Shown: piece after piece, positions 10,190-20,932 of the stretch
Position numbering within the stretch: the first letter of the stretch is position 1
Layout of the letters: each line of letters begins with the position of its first letter
DNA from: Chenopodium formosanum
Taxonomy: Eukaryota; Streptophyta; Magnoliopsida; Caryophyllales; Amaranthaceae
Length of the DNA stretch: 64,000 nucleotides
Direction of reading: 5' to 3'
NCBI GenBank assembly: GCA_024500155.1
Contig: CM044868.1
Span: forward strand, 39,814,165 to 39,878,164
The notes under the pieces: model-generated
Seen by the model: the letters and a program-made list of their open reading frames with translations, nothing else
Told to the model about the DNA's origin: nothing
The model's database searches: none
Program-made: the position numbers and the translations under genes

Positions 10190-12213
10190 TGTAGGCATCG
10201 CTCGAAGTGCGCCTACGTTAAAAGCATGTGGTGAATATGCTTGGCACTCTTAGAAAGTGGGAATTGACATATACAATTAGGGACAAATAAAGTAGGGAGC
10301 CGCCAACAAGTTTTTAAGGAACTTGAAAACCTTTCATGGATCATAAAAAGGCAACCACGATTAAGGGACAACGATAGGCAACAACGATTGACCCGTGAAG
10401 GTTACACCCCATTCATAATCCATGATATTACTAACTCCATATGGTTCGGAACCACGAAAGGAGGATCGGGATGATGGTACGAAGTGAGTCATGGAGTCAC
10501 ATTCGCCCATATTGTCCTCTACTCGATTCCTATAGTGAAAAGTGATTCCTGCGATCTCAAAGGCATACAAACAGAGATTCAATTTTCTCCAAACTATTAT
10601 TATGCTAAATTGGTTGAATATTAATGCAACATATAATTCTAAAATATTTGTGATCACTTGATTAAACAACAAGATTAAAAAAGAACCTAAACTGGTTGTC
10701 CAAATTATCTTATTAGGCGTGATTTTCAATTACATATTCCCTTTAACATGCAATATGGTGATCACAAAAATAATAGAATAAAAATTAATATTGGAAGCAA
10801 TTTAACAATAAATTGTTAGTCAAATAAAATATAATAATCCTATCATGATGCTAGCAATAAAAATAATAAGAGTAATTAAGTGAATCAATTACTCACTTTC
10901 CGCGTTTCCTTGAATTGCTACATCATGAATAAACTGTTAGTAACTTCAATAAAAAAATATAAATCAAATGAAAATTAAATTAAATAAATGTAGATTTGAT
11001 TTGGTACGAACCCTCAGTTAATTCTACCTTTCACGCCTTGGTTTAAGTATAGAACTTTGGGTTAAGTATGAACTCCTTGGAGTGCTTAAGGGAAGTACTT
11101 TTAGAGAATAGGATGGCTAGTATTTAGGCTAAAGAGGGAGAAGAGAATTATTTGATGATCAAGCTTGTTGATTATTAGAAAATGGGTGATATGACCTCTA
11201 TTTATAGAGCAAAAAAAGAAGGGTCGAAGAATTAAGATAAGATCCGAATTAAATCGGAATAAAACTCGATAGACAGCAGTTTTTGCCGTTTTTGTTTTTA
11301 TCATATCTTTTTATCCAGAAATTGGAATAAGATGAATAAGATATTGTTGGAAATATCTTGAAGTCTACTTTCTAACCCAATTAAAATCAGATTAAAATGT
11401 TTTGTAGATGTAAAGATAAGACCGAAATAGTGAGACGGTGTCAGTTTTGGATAGAGTTTGACATTTTATTCATATCTTTTCCGTTATAGCTCGGAATTGA
11501 TATTATAATATATCATTGGAAATATAATTTCAAGGGCTATCCAACCATATAAAATTTGGATAAAAACTATGAGAAACAAAAATAATATTTGTCTATCTTT
11601 GAACATCTTTCGATTCGGATAGAAATAGGATTTTCAAAAAAGGAGTTTTATTCAATTTCAAACTCTTTAATCTTATCTTTTCAAAAAGGATAATTAAGAT
11701 CTTTTAGAAACTTATAGAAGCTTCCAATTAATTCTAATTGGTTTAGGAATGGGATTAACTAATTTGGACCCTCCACATGATCATTGGGTCGTAGGTAAGG
11801 TGGGCTTAGGTTCGGTTTGGGCTCAGTTTAATATTTTAGCCATAACTTATTCGTTATAACTCGGATTTGGGCTTATAATATATCGTTGGAAATCTCTTTT
11901 CAAGATCCATTCAACTATTCAATCATTGGACCCAGATTATGGACCAAAATAAACTGGATCAAACGTTTTTATAAAAAGGACACGAAATGAATGATTTTAA
12001 AGGACACAAAATGAATTATTTTGGGTTTAAAGGCATGAAAAGCGGAAAATAAGTTATGGTTTGGTGAAATGGGCTAGGAATTGGGTTGGTATATGAAATG
12101 GAAATATGGATTTAAGCACTCCAAAAATTAAATAATCAACCCGACCAATAATGGCGGTGAAAGGTTGTTCATCATCGGGTTTGGTTTTGGGGAGACATTT
12201 TTAGGTGTCTACA
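10190..12213 (-). repeat. Solo LTR A1 (A-type) inserted in element A pol, TSD CTAAG
   Basis: 2,024 bp. The minus strand starts TGTAGACACC and ends GCCTACA. CTAAG occurs immediately left (10185-10189) and right (12214-12218), a perfect 5-bp target duplication, and pol coding sequence continues in phase on both sides. No internal region is present, so this is a solo LTR left by recombination between the two LTRs of a full element. A TATA box lies at 11199-11206 (minus). It resembles the LTR at 16746 and the solo LTR at 61206 at both ends, but lacks the CCGTGNCACGG array. Confidence 0.92.
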
Positions 12214-12218
12214 CTAAG

Positions 12219-13170
12219 CAAGTTAATTAGCTCTTTACGTTCATCTTGACTTAGTGTTAATCCAATTTTTACTTCTTTAACAGTCGTATCATTGGAAATA
12301 TTAACTGTTTCTGTATCTTTGATAAATGCCGTTTTATTTTCGTGTTCTTCCATTGCTTTTATTATTTCTTTGTCATTTTTATCATTAGCAAAGAAATATT
12401 GATCAGGGCTAGGGGAATGACACGCATCATAAGCAAAGGTACTCATTTTATTGAATTCATCGGTTAATACATCAAGAGGGGCAAGGTCGGCTGCGACCTC
12501 ACCAGAAAGAGAAGACTCAACAAGAGACTCAGGATTGGACTCTATAGCAGAAAGAGGGTTGGCCTCAGACTCTAAGGACTCATCTACAGACTTAGACTCA
12601 GACTCGGACTCGGACCCGGACCCAGACGACTCAGACTTATCAAACACAGGACCTTCGCCAGCGATTATTGGGCTAGCTGGTTTCTCAATTGTGAAGAGCT
12701 CTTCGTCTTCATCAACAAAGTCACAATCGAGGAACATCTCGAATCTTGGTTCATGCTTCCCATCGTGGACGAATGGCTCAGGGAATTCATAGCATGGGAA
12801 GTCTTCCCCTTCTTTGATGTACTGGCCATTGAGGCTTAATGGATATGGATCCATGGCCATTTCCGTCTTCATGATTCGAGCGTTATTGTGAGCCTTCATT
12901 TTCAAGAGGGCTTGTTTCACATCTTCTTTTGTTGGCTTGAATCCCAAGCAAAAAGTATCTTTCTTAAGTGCACCAGGATGACCCCAAAGTTCAGCCATCT
13001 TCTTTTTGAGTCCGAGGGTCATTCCAGGGAAATGCCCTTGCTTCTTCAAAATGGCATTAATATTGGTGTTTGAATAGGGATCGAAGTCGAGATGGCACTT
13101 CTCCTCTTCTTCGATCATGAGAACATCATCGAGTGAAAACCCCCAAAGATCTTCATCTTCTTCGTTATGT
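12219..13170 (-). pseudogene. Element A pol linker between protease and RT
   Basis: Open frame of about 305 codons from the methionine at 13118, with the same frame open upstream to about 13170. It contains a Ser/Glu-rich acidic segment (about residues 155-205, with SGSGSESESESK) and ends in a KIGLTLSQDERKELINLL helix of the kind that directly precedes RT in Tat polyproteins. The solo LTR follows at 12213. It is out of frame with the protease upstream, so a frameshift lies near 13165. I cannot assign an enzymatic role to this spacer. Confidence 0.75.
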
Positions 13171-13240
13171 TCGATATGGACATAGGAGTGTCGATAACTT
13201 GAATGCGCATGGGAGAGGCATCAATGGTAATTGGAACCCC

Positions 13241-13897
13241 TCAAACTATGGCTTTTACTTTCTGGTGCAACAATGATGGGATCGCCTTTAGCTCATGAAG
13301 CCAAGGGCGTCCTAACAACAGATTGAAAGAGGCCTTAATGTCTACCACCTGAAACTTGGTGCGACAGTCAATGGCCCCAGTAGTTATGTTTAGTGTGATA
13401 GTACCCACGGCTTGACGGCGAGTATTATCATAAGCGCGAATCCCTTGAGTAGAGGGAGTCAGTTCTTCATTCTTTATGCCCAACTTCTTTGCAGTGCGGA
13501 GAGGGCATACATTGATTGCAGAGCCATTATCAACCAGGCTCATAGGAACATTCATTTGCCTACACACCACAGTGAGGTGTAAGGCCTTATTATGTTGGTC
13601 CCCTTCCGGGGGCAGATCCTTATCAGAAAACAAAATCAGATTGCTAGTACTTGGCAATTCAGTAGTGAGAAAGTTGACCAGTCCTTGAGGAGTCATATCA
13701 TCATCAACTCCTATTTTCACCAAAGCATTCATCACAGCCTTTCGATGCTCATGGGAGGTAGCCAAAAGCTTCAATACATTCATCTCCACCTTGGTCTTTT
13801 GCAATTGTTTGACCACATCGTTGTTCACAGGGTCGATGGGATCAACTATTAGATGTGATTGTGGTGGAGGTGGACTAGGTTGTTGCAACCGTCCACT
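13241..13897 (-). pseudogene. Element A aspartic protease
   Basis: Retropepsin-like protease that would process the polyprotein. The active-site motif is VDNGSAINVCPL. The D-N-G-S form replaces the textbook DTGS/DSGS and is, as I recall, common in Tat elements. Further signs are the ITTGAIDCRTKFQVVDI strand region and the LLGRPWLH motif near the C-terminus. The frame is the same as gag upstream, from which it is separated by a TGA at 13898-13900, so gag and protease were once one polyprotein. Downstream a stop follows the LHQKVKAIV end. Confidence 0.85.
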
Positions 13898-15271
13898 TCA
13901 AGTGAGAACCTTGACCTTAAGGTCTCCCCAAACATCCTCACTTGTGCCAAGAGATGAACAGGATATATCCTTGAGATACACGTCTTCATCATCACTATCC
14001 CAAATTCCATTCACTTCTTCAGAACTTGAGACAAATACAACTTCCGACAGAGGTTCATTCACAGGTTGAATGAGTATTGACGGATCAAAGGAGACTTCAT
14101 CTCCCATGATAGCCAAAGCATCGGATAGAGGACCTGTTTGAATGTTAGGCTTCTTGCCCCCTGGAGGGACAGGAAGTTGATTAGCATCAATTAGGTCTTG
14201 GATCGCATCCTTCAACCTCCAACACTTCTCAGTATTATGACCCTTATCTTGATGAAACTTGCAATAATCATTGGGATCATAGCTAGCGGTCCTATTCTCT
14301 GGTCGAGGTTTTGGAAATGGTCCAATTGGCATAATCAGTCCTTGACCATGCAAACGGTCAAAAGCAGCATCATAAGTCATTCCCAAAGGCGTGTAAACCC
14401 TCCTTTGCCTTTGGAATCTTTGAGGAGGAGCATTAAGGGCCAGCACATCATTGATATTGATATTGTTGGTAGCATTATTGGGCTTGGAAGACGAAGAAGG
14501 AGGAGTGTCGTTCTTCTTGTTTTTCCAAGTGTTGTTATTATTGTTGCTACCAACAGTCTTCATTAGTTCGTCCTAGATATTGATTCCAATATCGTATACA
14601 GCTTCAAAGGTACTTAGAGGCAGAAACTTCAAGTGTTGCTTGTACTTATGAGTCAGATTGGCAATGAACAAGCGAACCATCTCTTTTTCCTTGGGGGGAT
14701 CCACCAAGAGCACGGCTGTTTCCCTCCACCTGCTTAAGTAAGTGGTGAAGCCTTCATTCTCTTTCTGTTTGAGAATGGAGAGTTCACGTTCAGAAGTCTT
14801 GGTCTGATTGTTACACTTGTAACGATTCATGAAGCTTTCAGCAACATCCTCCCAGGTTGCGACATGTTTGGATTCCAATGAGTAGAACCACTGTTGACAG
14901 GCATGCTCCAAGCAAAGAGGGAACACTGTAGGGAAGAGTGTCACATCTACTCCCTTAAGAGCCATGGTTGCAGAAAAAGCCTTCAAATGGAAAAGCGGAT
15001 TATCAGTAGGCTTGAATTTGGGAATGTCAGCAGTGGAAAACTTCTCAGGAAGCTTGTCCCTTATGGACGAAGAGGTGACAGGTTGTTCCACATAAGTGAA
15101 TTCTTCAGAAATCTTACTCATCTATTCCTTAATCTTGTCCATTGCAGCAGTAGTGACATTGTTTTTATTGTCTTGCTCTACCGTGTTGACTCTAGTGGTG
15201 AGTGTTTGCATCATGTTAGACAACATTTCAATTGTCTTGTTGATGTTCTCGATACCTTCCTTAGTAGCCAT
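13898..15271 (-). pseudogene. Element A gag
   Basis: Capsid/nucleocapsid gene. The start chosen is MATKEG at 15271, matching MATQEE in element B; an open frame extends upstream to 15427 but lacks recognisable content. A coiled-coil-like N-terminus is followed by the retrotransposon gag domain (KFSTADIPKFKPTDNPLFHL, WFYSLESKHVATWEDVAESF, KQKENEGFTTYLSRWRE) and one zinc-knuckle-like motif, YCKFHQDKGHNTEKC. In-frame stops at 15122-15124 and 14573-14575 break it without changing frame. Confidence 0.85.
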
Positions 15272-15788
15272 TGGTTGAAAGTAGACTGGAGATGGATCTT
15301 GTGGAGATGATTGTGGTGGTTTCCTTGTACGCCTCTTTTGTATAAGAGGTTGTTGAGGTATTGACTCGAACCGTAACAATCTACCCCTACTTCTTGACCA
15401 AGTGTTGTGACACCGAAACAAACACACCTTTAATGACCAAACTTAACCTTAACCCATCCGGATAAAAAATTAAAAAAAAAATGAACTTTAAAAATCTATA
15501 ATTTTGAAATTCTATTTATTTATTTAGTTTTTTTTTTAATTTGGGAGGATAATGTCCGACTTACTTCGAAAAAAAAACGACACAAAAAAAGACTACCCTA
15601 AAATACGGTCAAAAAGTGATGTACGACTAAAGAAAAAAAAAGTGTGTGAACACGATATGTGAGTGATTAAGTGAGGTTATGGACGCGTGTTTTGACTGTA
15701 CAGCTAGACATGACACCAAACTGGACATATAAACCACATACGTACGCACAAAAACCGAAAAAAGACTGACGGGACACTTTTCCTGGGC

Positions 15789-15903
15789 ACCGTGTCACGG
15801 TGCTGACTATCGTGACACGGTGCAGTCTACCGTTAGACGGTAGAAAGCGCCATATCATGGCACTGTTCACCGTGGCGCGGCAAAACTTGTCGTGACACGG
15901 TGC
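15789..15903. repeat. Word array A-1 (leader), six 11-bp units at exact 20-bp period
   Basis: Eleven-base words start at 15790, 15810, 15830, 15850, 15870 and 15890: CCGTGTCACGG, TCGTGACACGG, CCGTTAGACGG, CCATATCATGG, CCGTGGCGCGG and TCGTGACACGG. The nine-base spacers are unrelated to each other. Most words are inverted repeats around one or three central bases. Confidence 0.85.
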
Positions 15904-16417
15904 GCAGTTCCAGGTCTTTTTCATGATTTTTCCATATCTTAGTCGATTTTAGGTCCGTACTAGTTACTATGTGAAAATAAAAACCCTCGGTCATGGGTTA
16001 AACAAAAAGAGTAAACATATGAAGGTTAGCACCAAACAACCATGTAGCATTTAGTCACGATGATGTAAAAAAAAGTTTGCAACCTAGAGTCAAGATCTAT
16101 ATTCAACTATTGGTCAAGCTTTGGGTGTCAAAAGGGTACCATGGTTAAGAGTTTGGACGCGTTAGCAAGGCAACCTCCCTTGAGATTGTATGCCAATGGG
16201 CGGCTCCACGAGTTTGTGATGAAATCGAACTCGACTCCATGGTTTGGGTGGATTTAATAACTCGGATGAACCCTTATTGCCATGAGCGTTTTTGGGTTGA
16301 TAGAGCTTAAATCCCCCGGGGCTAAGACGCATGTAGAACACACACGTTTTTTCAGAAAAATCGAAGGAAGTTGACTGTGAGAAGAGAAAATAAACCACCG
16401 GACTGATTTTAGGACTA

Positions 16418-16508
16418 CCGTGACACGGCAAAGATTCCCGTGCCACGGTACAGCACACATTCAGACGGTGCACTGTACCGTGACACGGCATATTTTGCCG
16501 TGGCACGG
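16418..16508. repeat. Word array A-2 (leader), five units at exact 20-bp period
   Basis: Words at 16418, 16438, 16458, 16478 and 16498: CCGTGACACGG, CCGTGCCACGG, CATTCAGACGG (decayed), CCGTGACACGG and CCGTGGCACGG. The centre base takes A, C and G while the arms CCGTG/CACGG stay fixed. Spacers are not conserved. Confidence 0.85.
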
Positions 16509-16724
16509 CAGTCAAAAAATCTGACCGGTGCCCTGTTTTCCTTCGTACGCAATCAAGTTATTCAATTTTTCCTACGGGACAGACCTAAATGCGACGTTAA
16601 AACGTATATGCATATGCAAAAATGCCTAATTAATCACAGGAATATTTTCCAAAAATCTTTCAAGTCTCATCCACTCATTTTAATTCAATATTGATCACTC
16701 AAATCGATAAATAACCAAGAATCC

Positions 16725-16742
16725 TCCCTATTGGATTCACCA
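16725..16742 (-). other. Degenerate primer-binding site of element A
   Basis: The minus strand reads TGGTGAATCCAATAGGGA three bases inside the LTR end. It matches 13 of 18 positions of the element B primer site (TGGCGACTGCACTGGGGA), consistent with a decayed tRNA-Arg-type site. Confidence 0.55.
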
Positions 16743-17712
16743 AATTGTAGGCGTCGTTCAAAGTGTGCCTACGTTAAAAGCATGTGGTGAATATGCTTGG
16801 CACTCTTTGGAAGTGGGAATTAACGTATATGATTAGGGACAAATAAAGTAGGGAGCCGCCAACAAGTTTTTAAGGAACTTGTAAACCGTTCACGGATCAT
16901 TTAAGGCAACCACGAATAAGGGACAACGAAGGCAACAACGATTGACCCGTGAAGGTTACACCCCATTCATAATCCATGAGATTACTAACTCCATATGGTT
17001 CGGAACCACGAAAGGAGGATCGGGGATGATGGTACGAAGTGAGTCATGGAGTCACATTCGCCCATATTGGCCTCTACTCGATTCTTATAGTGAAAAGCAT
17101 TCCTGCGATCTCAAAGGCATACAAACAAAATAATCAATTTGCTCCAAACTATTATTAAGCTAAATTGGTTGAATATTAATGCAACACATAATTCTAAAAT
17201 ATTGTGATCACTTGAATTAATAACAGGATTAAAAAGGAACATAAACCGGTTGTCCAAATTATCTTATTAGGCGTGATTTTCAATTACATATTCCCATTAA
17301 ACATGCAATATAGTGATCATAAAAAATAATAGAATAACATCAATATTGGAAGCAATTTAACAATAATTCCAACAATATAAAATCGTTAGAAAAATAATAT
17401 AAATAAAAGGAACATAATTCTTACTTTGATTCTGTTTGTTTGCAACTACAAAATAATAAACGAGTTAGTAACTTCAAGGAAATAATAATAAAACGATAAT
17501 TAAATTAACTAAATAAAGTAGAGTTGATTTGGGGCCAAACCCTCAAACAGTTCTACCTTTCACGCCTTGGCTTAACGAGTAAAGTATGGACTCCTTGGAG
17601 TACTTGAAGAAGGAATTTTGAAATAAGCAGGGTAGGCTAGTGTTTAGGCTAGAGCATAGAAGAAAGAAAAATAGAGAATTAATTGATGCCCCGTACATCA
17701 GAAATTAGGGGG

Positions 17713-17873
17713 TATTTATAGAAAAAATGTGATGAGGGAACACACGGAACCCTAAAATGATAAAAACCCTAAAAAAGTATCCCGTGACACGGCAAACTGT
17801 ACCGTGACACGGGAAATCCCACCGTCAGACGGAAAACATTCCCGTGACACGGTGCAAATTTTGTGTGACGCGG
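17713..17873 (-). promoter_or_regulatory. U3 promoter of element A: TATA box and word array A-3 (block 1)
   Basis: TATAAATA on the minus strand at 17713-17720. Words start at 17782, 17802, 17822, 17842 and about 17863: CCGTGACACGG twice, CCGTCAGACGG, CCGTGACACGG and GTGTGACGCGG. The nearest word is 62 bp from the TATA box. The third word is again the AGACGG variant, as in the leader arrays. Regulatory function is inferred. Confidence 0.65.
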
Positions 17874-17937
17874 GAAATATTTAGTAAATGGGGAAGAAAA
17901 CGCGTTAAGGGTTTACATGGAAAGGACACGGAAATTC

Positions 17938-17948
17938 CCGTGTCACAG
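17938..17948. repeat. First word of U3 block 2 (CCGTGTCACAG), cut off by the solo LTR
   Basis: CCGTGTCACAG at 17938 is followed by GTTTC and the solo LTR. If the insertion and one GTTTC are removed, the next word (20496) lies 19 bp away, continuing the array lattice. Confidence 0.7.
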
Positions 17949-17956
17949 CAGGTTTC

Positions 17957-20490
17957 TGATGAGTGACATTTATGTCACTCTTAGGGAGTAGTTTTAGAGT
18001 CATTTTCGTGTTTATTTTATCTTATTTTCCCTTTCTTTCTCTTGTTTTCTTTTTAATAAAGTTTCTTGTTTATTTGGTAGTGTTGGAGCGTTTTAGTTTA
18101 TTTTCTTCATTTTATTAGCTTTAGTTTATTTTCGTATTTTATTTTACTTTATTTGCTTGTATAGTTTTTGTGTTATTATTTTTAGTTTAGTTTTATGTCT
18201 CTTATTTTCTATTTCATTTTATTTTATTTTATTTATTCCTATTTTATTTATTTTATTTTATTTTATTTGTCTTGGTTTTATTTTATTTCGTCCTTTATCT
18301 ATTTTCATTTTATTTATTTCTATTTCATTTATCTTATTTTATGTCCCGATTCTCCAATGTGTATTTTTGGTTGTGTAGGTATGTTTTCGGGTTCAAGCAC
18401 AGATTTCAAAGTCAAGTGGTTTGCATTGGATGTTCGAGACCCGAGTCAATCAAGTCAAGCTGCTGCCCTTGCTGCCACCACACCTATCCTTCACCCCACC
18501 ACACCTATCCTCCACCACACCAAGCACATACTTATCTCCCCTGCTCCTAGCTCCCCACTCTCACAGCACCGCAGCCACCAATCAATGTCGCCGCACACAG
18601 CAGCCACCAATTGCAACCTCCCACAAACCACCACACACCACCTTCACGTGCAGCCTCAACCCCAAAACCAGCCTGCAGCTCCGCAAGCACCAACAACCCA
18701 CTGCACCGCCCACAATCAACCACCAATTACCACCAGCCGCACCACCGTTCTCAACCACCAACAACAGCAATAGCAACGAACACAAGCATTTCGCTGCCCC
18801 TGCCTCACTTCCAGTTGCCAGCAACAACAACCACAATCACCCACCAATTCACGCACATCCTCTGCTCCTCCAACACCATCAACAACGCCACCAACACCAA
18901 CAACAACACAACCTGCACCACGCAAACCACCAACGCAATCAGCCGCACCTAAACCGGCAACATCAATCCACCAATTCACACAAGCATTTCGGCCCCGCAA
19001 TTAAGCAATTCAGAACAAATTGAAAATCAATCAAGTTCGAGCATACCATTTGTGGTTCGATCGAACTTCGAGACAGAGACTTTGTGGGTTTTGTTAATTG
19101 AAGAGGAGTGGTCGAACATACCCATGGTTCGACCGAACCAACCCCGTAGTTCGGCCGCACCAACCCACGGTTCGATCGAACCATTTCACGAGCTTTTCGC
19201 GTGATTTTTAATGAAAATTGGACGGCCACGATCTTGGATGCTTGATGAAGATGATGATGATAAGCGGTGACGATTGAGATGATTTCTTGTTGATGGTTGA
19301 TGATGATAGAGCAGCCATGAATTTGGAAGAAAAGGGGAATCGGGGTAGCTGATGTTTTGGGGGATTTTGGTTTTATTTTTCTTTTTCTTTTATTTTTATT
19401 TCTTTTCCTTTTCCTTTTCTTATTTCTTTTCTCTTTTGTTTTCTTTTCTCTTTTATTTTCTTTTTATTTTCCTTTTCTTTCTTTATTTTATTTCCTTCTT
19501 TTATTTTTCTATTTTTCCTATTTTTATTAGCTTAGTATAAATACCCAATTTTGGGGGTAATTAGAAGGAGAGAGAACAACTATCTATTCCACTCTCTAAT
19601 TAGTTTGAGGAGAGCTTCTCTCTCTAGGTTAGGTTAGGATTAGTCTTCTTTGGTAGAGAGAGAAAGTGAGGTTTTCTTCATTAATGAACTTGGATTTTGA
19701 AGAAGGAGCTTGTTAATCCTTTGTAGACCTTCATCTTCAATTAATGAGCAATTTCTTACTCTCTCTCCTCTATTTTTATTTGTTTATTTTGATTATTATT
19801 TTAGTTGTTGGTATTGCTTGTTGATCATGTTGATTCTTGATTATTTGTTTATTAATCTTGTTATTATCATGATTAGTGAGTAATTTCCCCATTAAGGGGA
19901 TGGTTGTGGTGTAGTTGGACCTTGAGCATGTTCTAGGGTTTAGAATTGATTTATTTGTGATTAAAGTCTTTATATGCTTGATATTCTTTAATCTTCTTGC
20001 AAGTGCACATTGTTAGTTGATCAAAGATGAGTCTTTACTAACAAGTAACGGAAGTTGACTTAGTTGAGATTCATTACTATCGATAATTCTTTGTTTGCAC
20101 CTTCTAATATATAGTTCTAATGTGGAAGCATAGAGGCTATGTTAGGAGAAGCCAATTGACCCCGGAAGGCGGCTAGATTGGATTCTTAATTTCGATATTC
20201 GAGCATGTTTAGTTCATAATTAATTCAATTTCTATGCCTTTGTTTATGTTCAAGTGAATGCTATACTTAAACCATTTCCCTTAATGTTTTATTTCTTGTT
20301 TTTAGCATTTTTAGACTTTAGTTTATTTATCCCCTTTTCCGGACTAGTTTATTTATCCCCTTTTCCGGACTAGCCTTTGTTTATGTTCGACCCCTATGCT
20401 TGCCTTATACTCGTATTAGGTTTGTTTAGGTTGTATAAATTGTATTTGATCTAGGGATAGACAATTGACGACACGATTATTTCCTTGTCA
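17957..20490 (+). repeat. Solo LTR D' (Athila-type) in the LTR of element A, TSD GTTTC
   Basis: 2,534 bp, starting TGATGAGTGACATTT and ending TTCCTTGTCA. GTTTC flanks both sides (17952-17956 and 20491-20495). It is the same family as the LTR of element D (36625-39343, opposite orientation); after removing the MITE and one TAA from that copy the lengths agree (2,541 against 2,534). Inside are a T-rich tract (18157-18360), a C/A-rich tract (18470-19010), the D word array (19053-19183), a second T-rich tract (19360-19530), a TATA box at 19536-19543 and a 26-bp tandem duplication (20320-20371). Confidence 0.93.
19053..19183. repeat. Word array D-1 (GGTTCGNNCGAACC type)
   Basis: Inverted-repeat words TGGTTCGATCGAAC (19053), TGGTTCGACCGAACCA (19125), TAGTTCGGCCGCACCA (19147) and CGGTTCGATCGAACCA (19168), with a half-decayed unit ending at 19118. 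Steps in the right part are 22, 22 and 21 bp. The array is about 350 bp upstream of the LTR TATA box, with a 170-bp T-rich tract between. Confidence 0.75.
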
Positions 20491-20495
20491 GTTTC

Positions 20496-20567
20496 CCGTG
20501 TCACGGGAAATCCCACCGTTAGACGGGAAAATTTCCCGTGACACGATGGGCTGCTGCCGTGGCGTGG
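20496..20567. repeat. Word array A-3 (block 2), displaced by the solo LTR
   Basis: CCGTGTCACGG (20496), CCGTTAGACGG (20516), CCGTGACACGA (20536) and CCGTGGCGTGG (20557), with steps of 20, 20 and 21 bp. With the word at 17938 this makes a five-unit block in the same unit order as the other blocks. Confidence 0.8.
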
Positions 20568-20932
20568 GAATTTTCAGTCCGCTTTTCCGTCTAAATACAT
20601 TTTTAACCCTAATTCCGTTCAGAATTTTAAGTGCCGATTGATAATTTCGGGCCTTTTTCTGATTTATTATTATTTGGGCTAAAATAAGAAAATAAGTAAA
20701 TAAAATAAATAAAAGGTTTGGGCTAAAATTAAATAATAAGTTTGGTCTGAAATTAAAACTATGCTTTTACCAAACATCAAGACTAATCCATGGACTATTC
20801 AAAAATACGAATTTAATCAAATACGATTTTTTAAGCACTCTCGGGATTAAATACTGAACCCGGCCAATAGTGGCGGTGAAAGGTTGTTCATCATCGGGTT
20901 TGGTTTTGGGGAGACATTTTTAGGTGTCTACA

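Larger units (their letters stand above)
15428..16724 (-). other. Element A untranslated leader
   Basis: About 1.3 kb between primer site and gag, with no credible gene. It carries two arrays of CCGTGNCACGG words (15789-15903 and 16418-16508) and, between them, a part similar to the leader of element B. A-rich runs at 15470-15650 add low complexity. Confidence 0.6.
7690..20932 (-). mobile_element. Element A: Ty3/gypsy Tat-clade LTR retrotransposon (5' LTR to integrase)
   Basis: Minus-strand order: 5' LTR (20932-16746), degenerate tRNA-Arg-type primer site, long leader, gag, protease, linker, RT, RNase H, second RNase H, and integrase ending abruptly at 7690 where element B begins. The second, archaeal-type RNase H between RNase H and integrase is diagnostic of the Tat lineage (established knowledge). 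The 5' LTR abuts the 3' LTR of element C, so A sits inside C. Two solo LTRs interrupt it, at 10190-12213 and 17957-20490. Numerous stops and at least one frameshift make it non-functional. Confidence 0.9.
16746..20932 (-). repeat. 5' LTR of element A, split by a solo Athila-type LTR
   Basis: Ends TGTAGACACC (minus, 20932) and GCCTACA (16746). Removing the 2,534-bp solo LTR at 17957-20490 and one target duplication leaves about 1,648 bp, shorter than the solo A-type LTRs (2,024 and 2,039 bp), so it is a different subfamily. The outer flank CAAAT (20933-20937) is the candidate target duplication; its partner should lie left of the window inside the rest of element C's LTR. Confidence 0.85.

Noticed and set aside
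12451..12792. Plus-strand Ser/Asp-rich frame
   Set aside because: Antisense shadow of the acidic linker of element A pol.
15789..17873. CRISPR-like appearance of the 11-bp words with 9-bp spacers
   Set aside because: Repeat and spacer are far too short, the host is a plant, and there are no cas genes; the arrays lie in LTR retrotransposon leaders and U3 regions.
18421..19023. Open frames of 200 and 192 codons in the C/A-rich tract
   Set aside because: Pro/His/Gln/Asn low-complexity frames open in several phases at once, inside a solo LTR; the mirror tract at 38330-38960 behaves the same way.
10190..20932. Reading the LTRs at 10190 and 16746 as the two LTRs of one element
   Set aside because: The left one has its own TSD (CTAAG), interrupts pol in phase and differs in subfamily and length; it is a solo LTR, and element A's true 3' LTR is outside the window.
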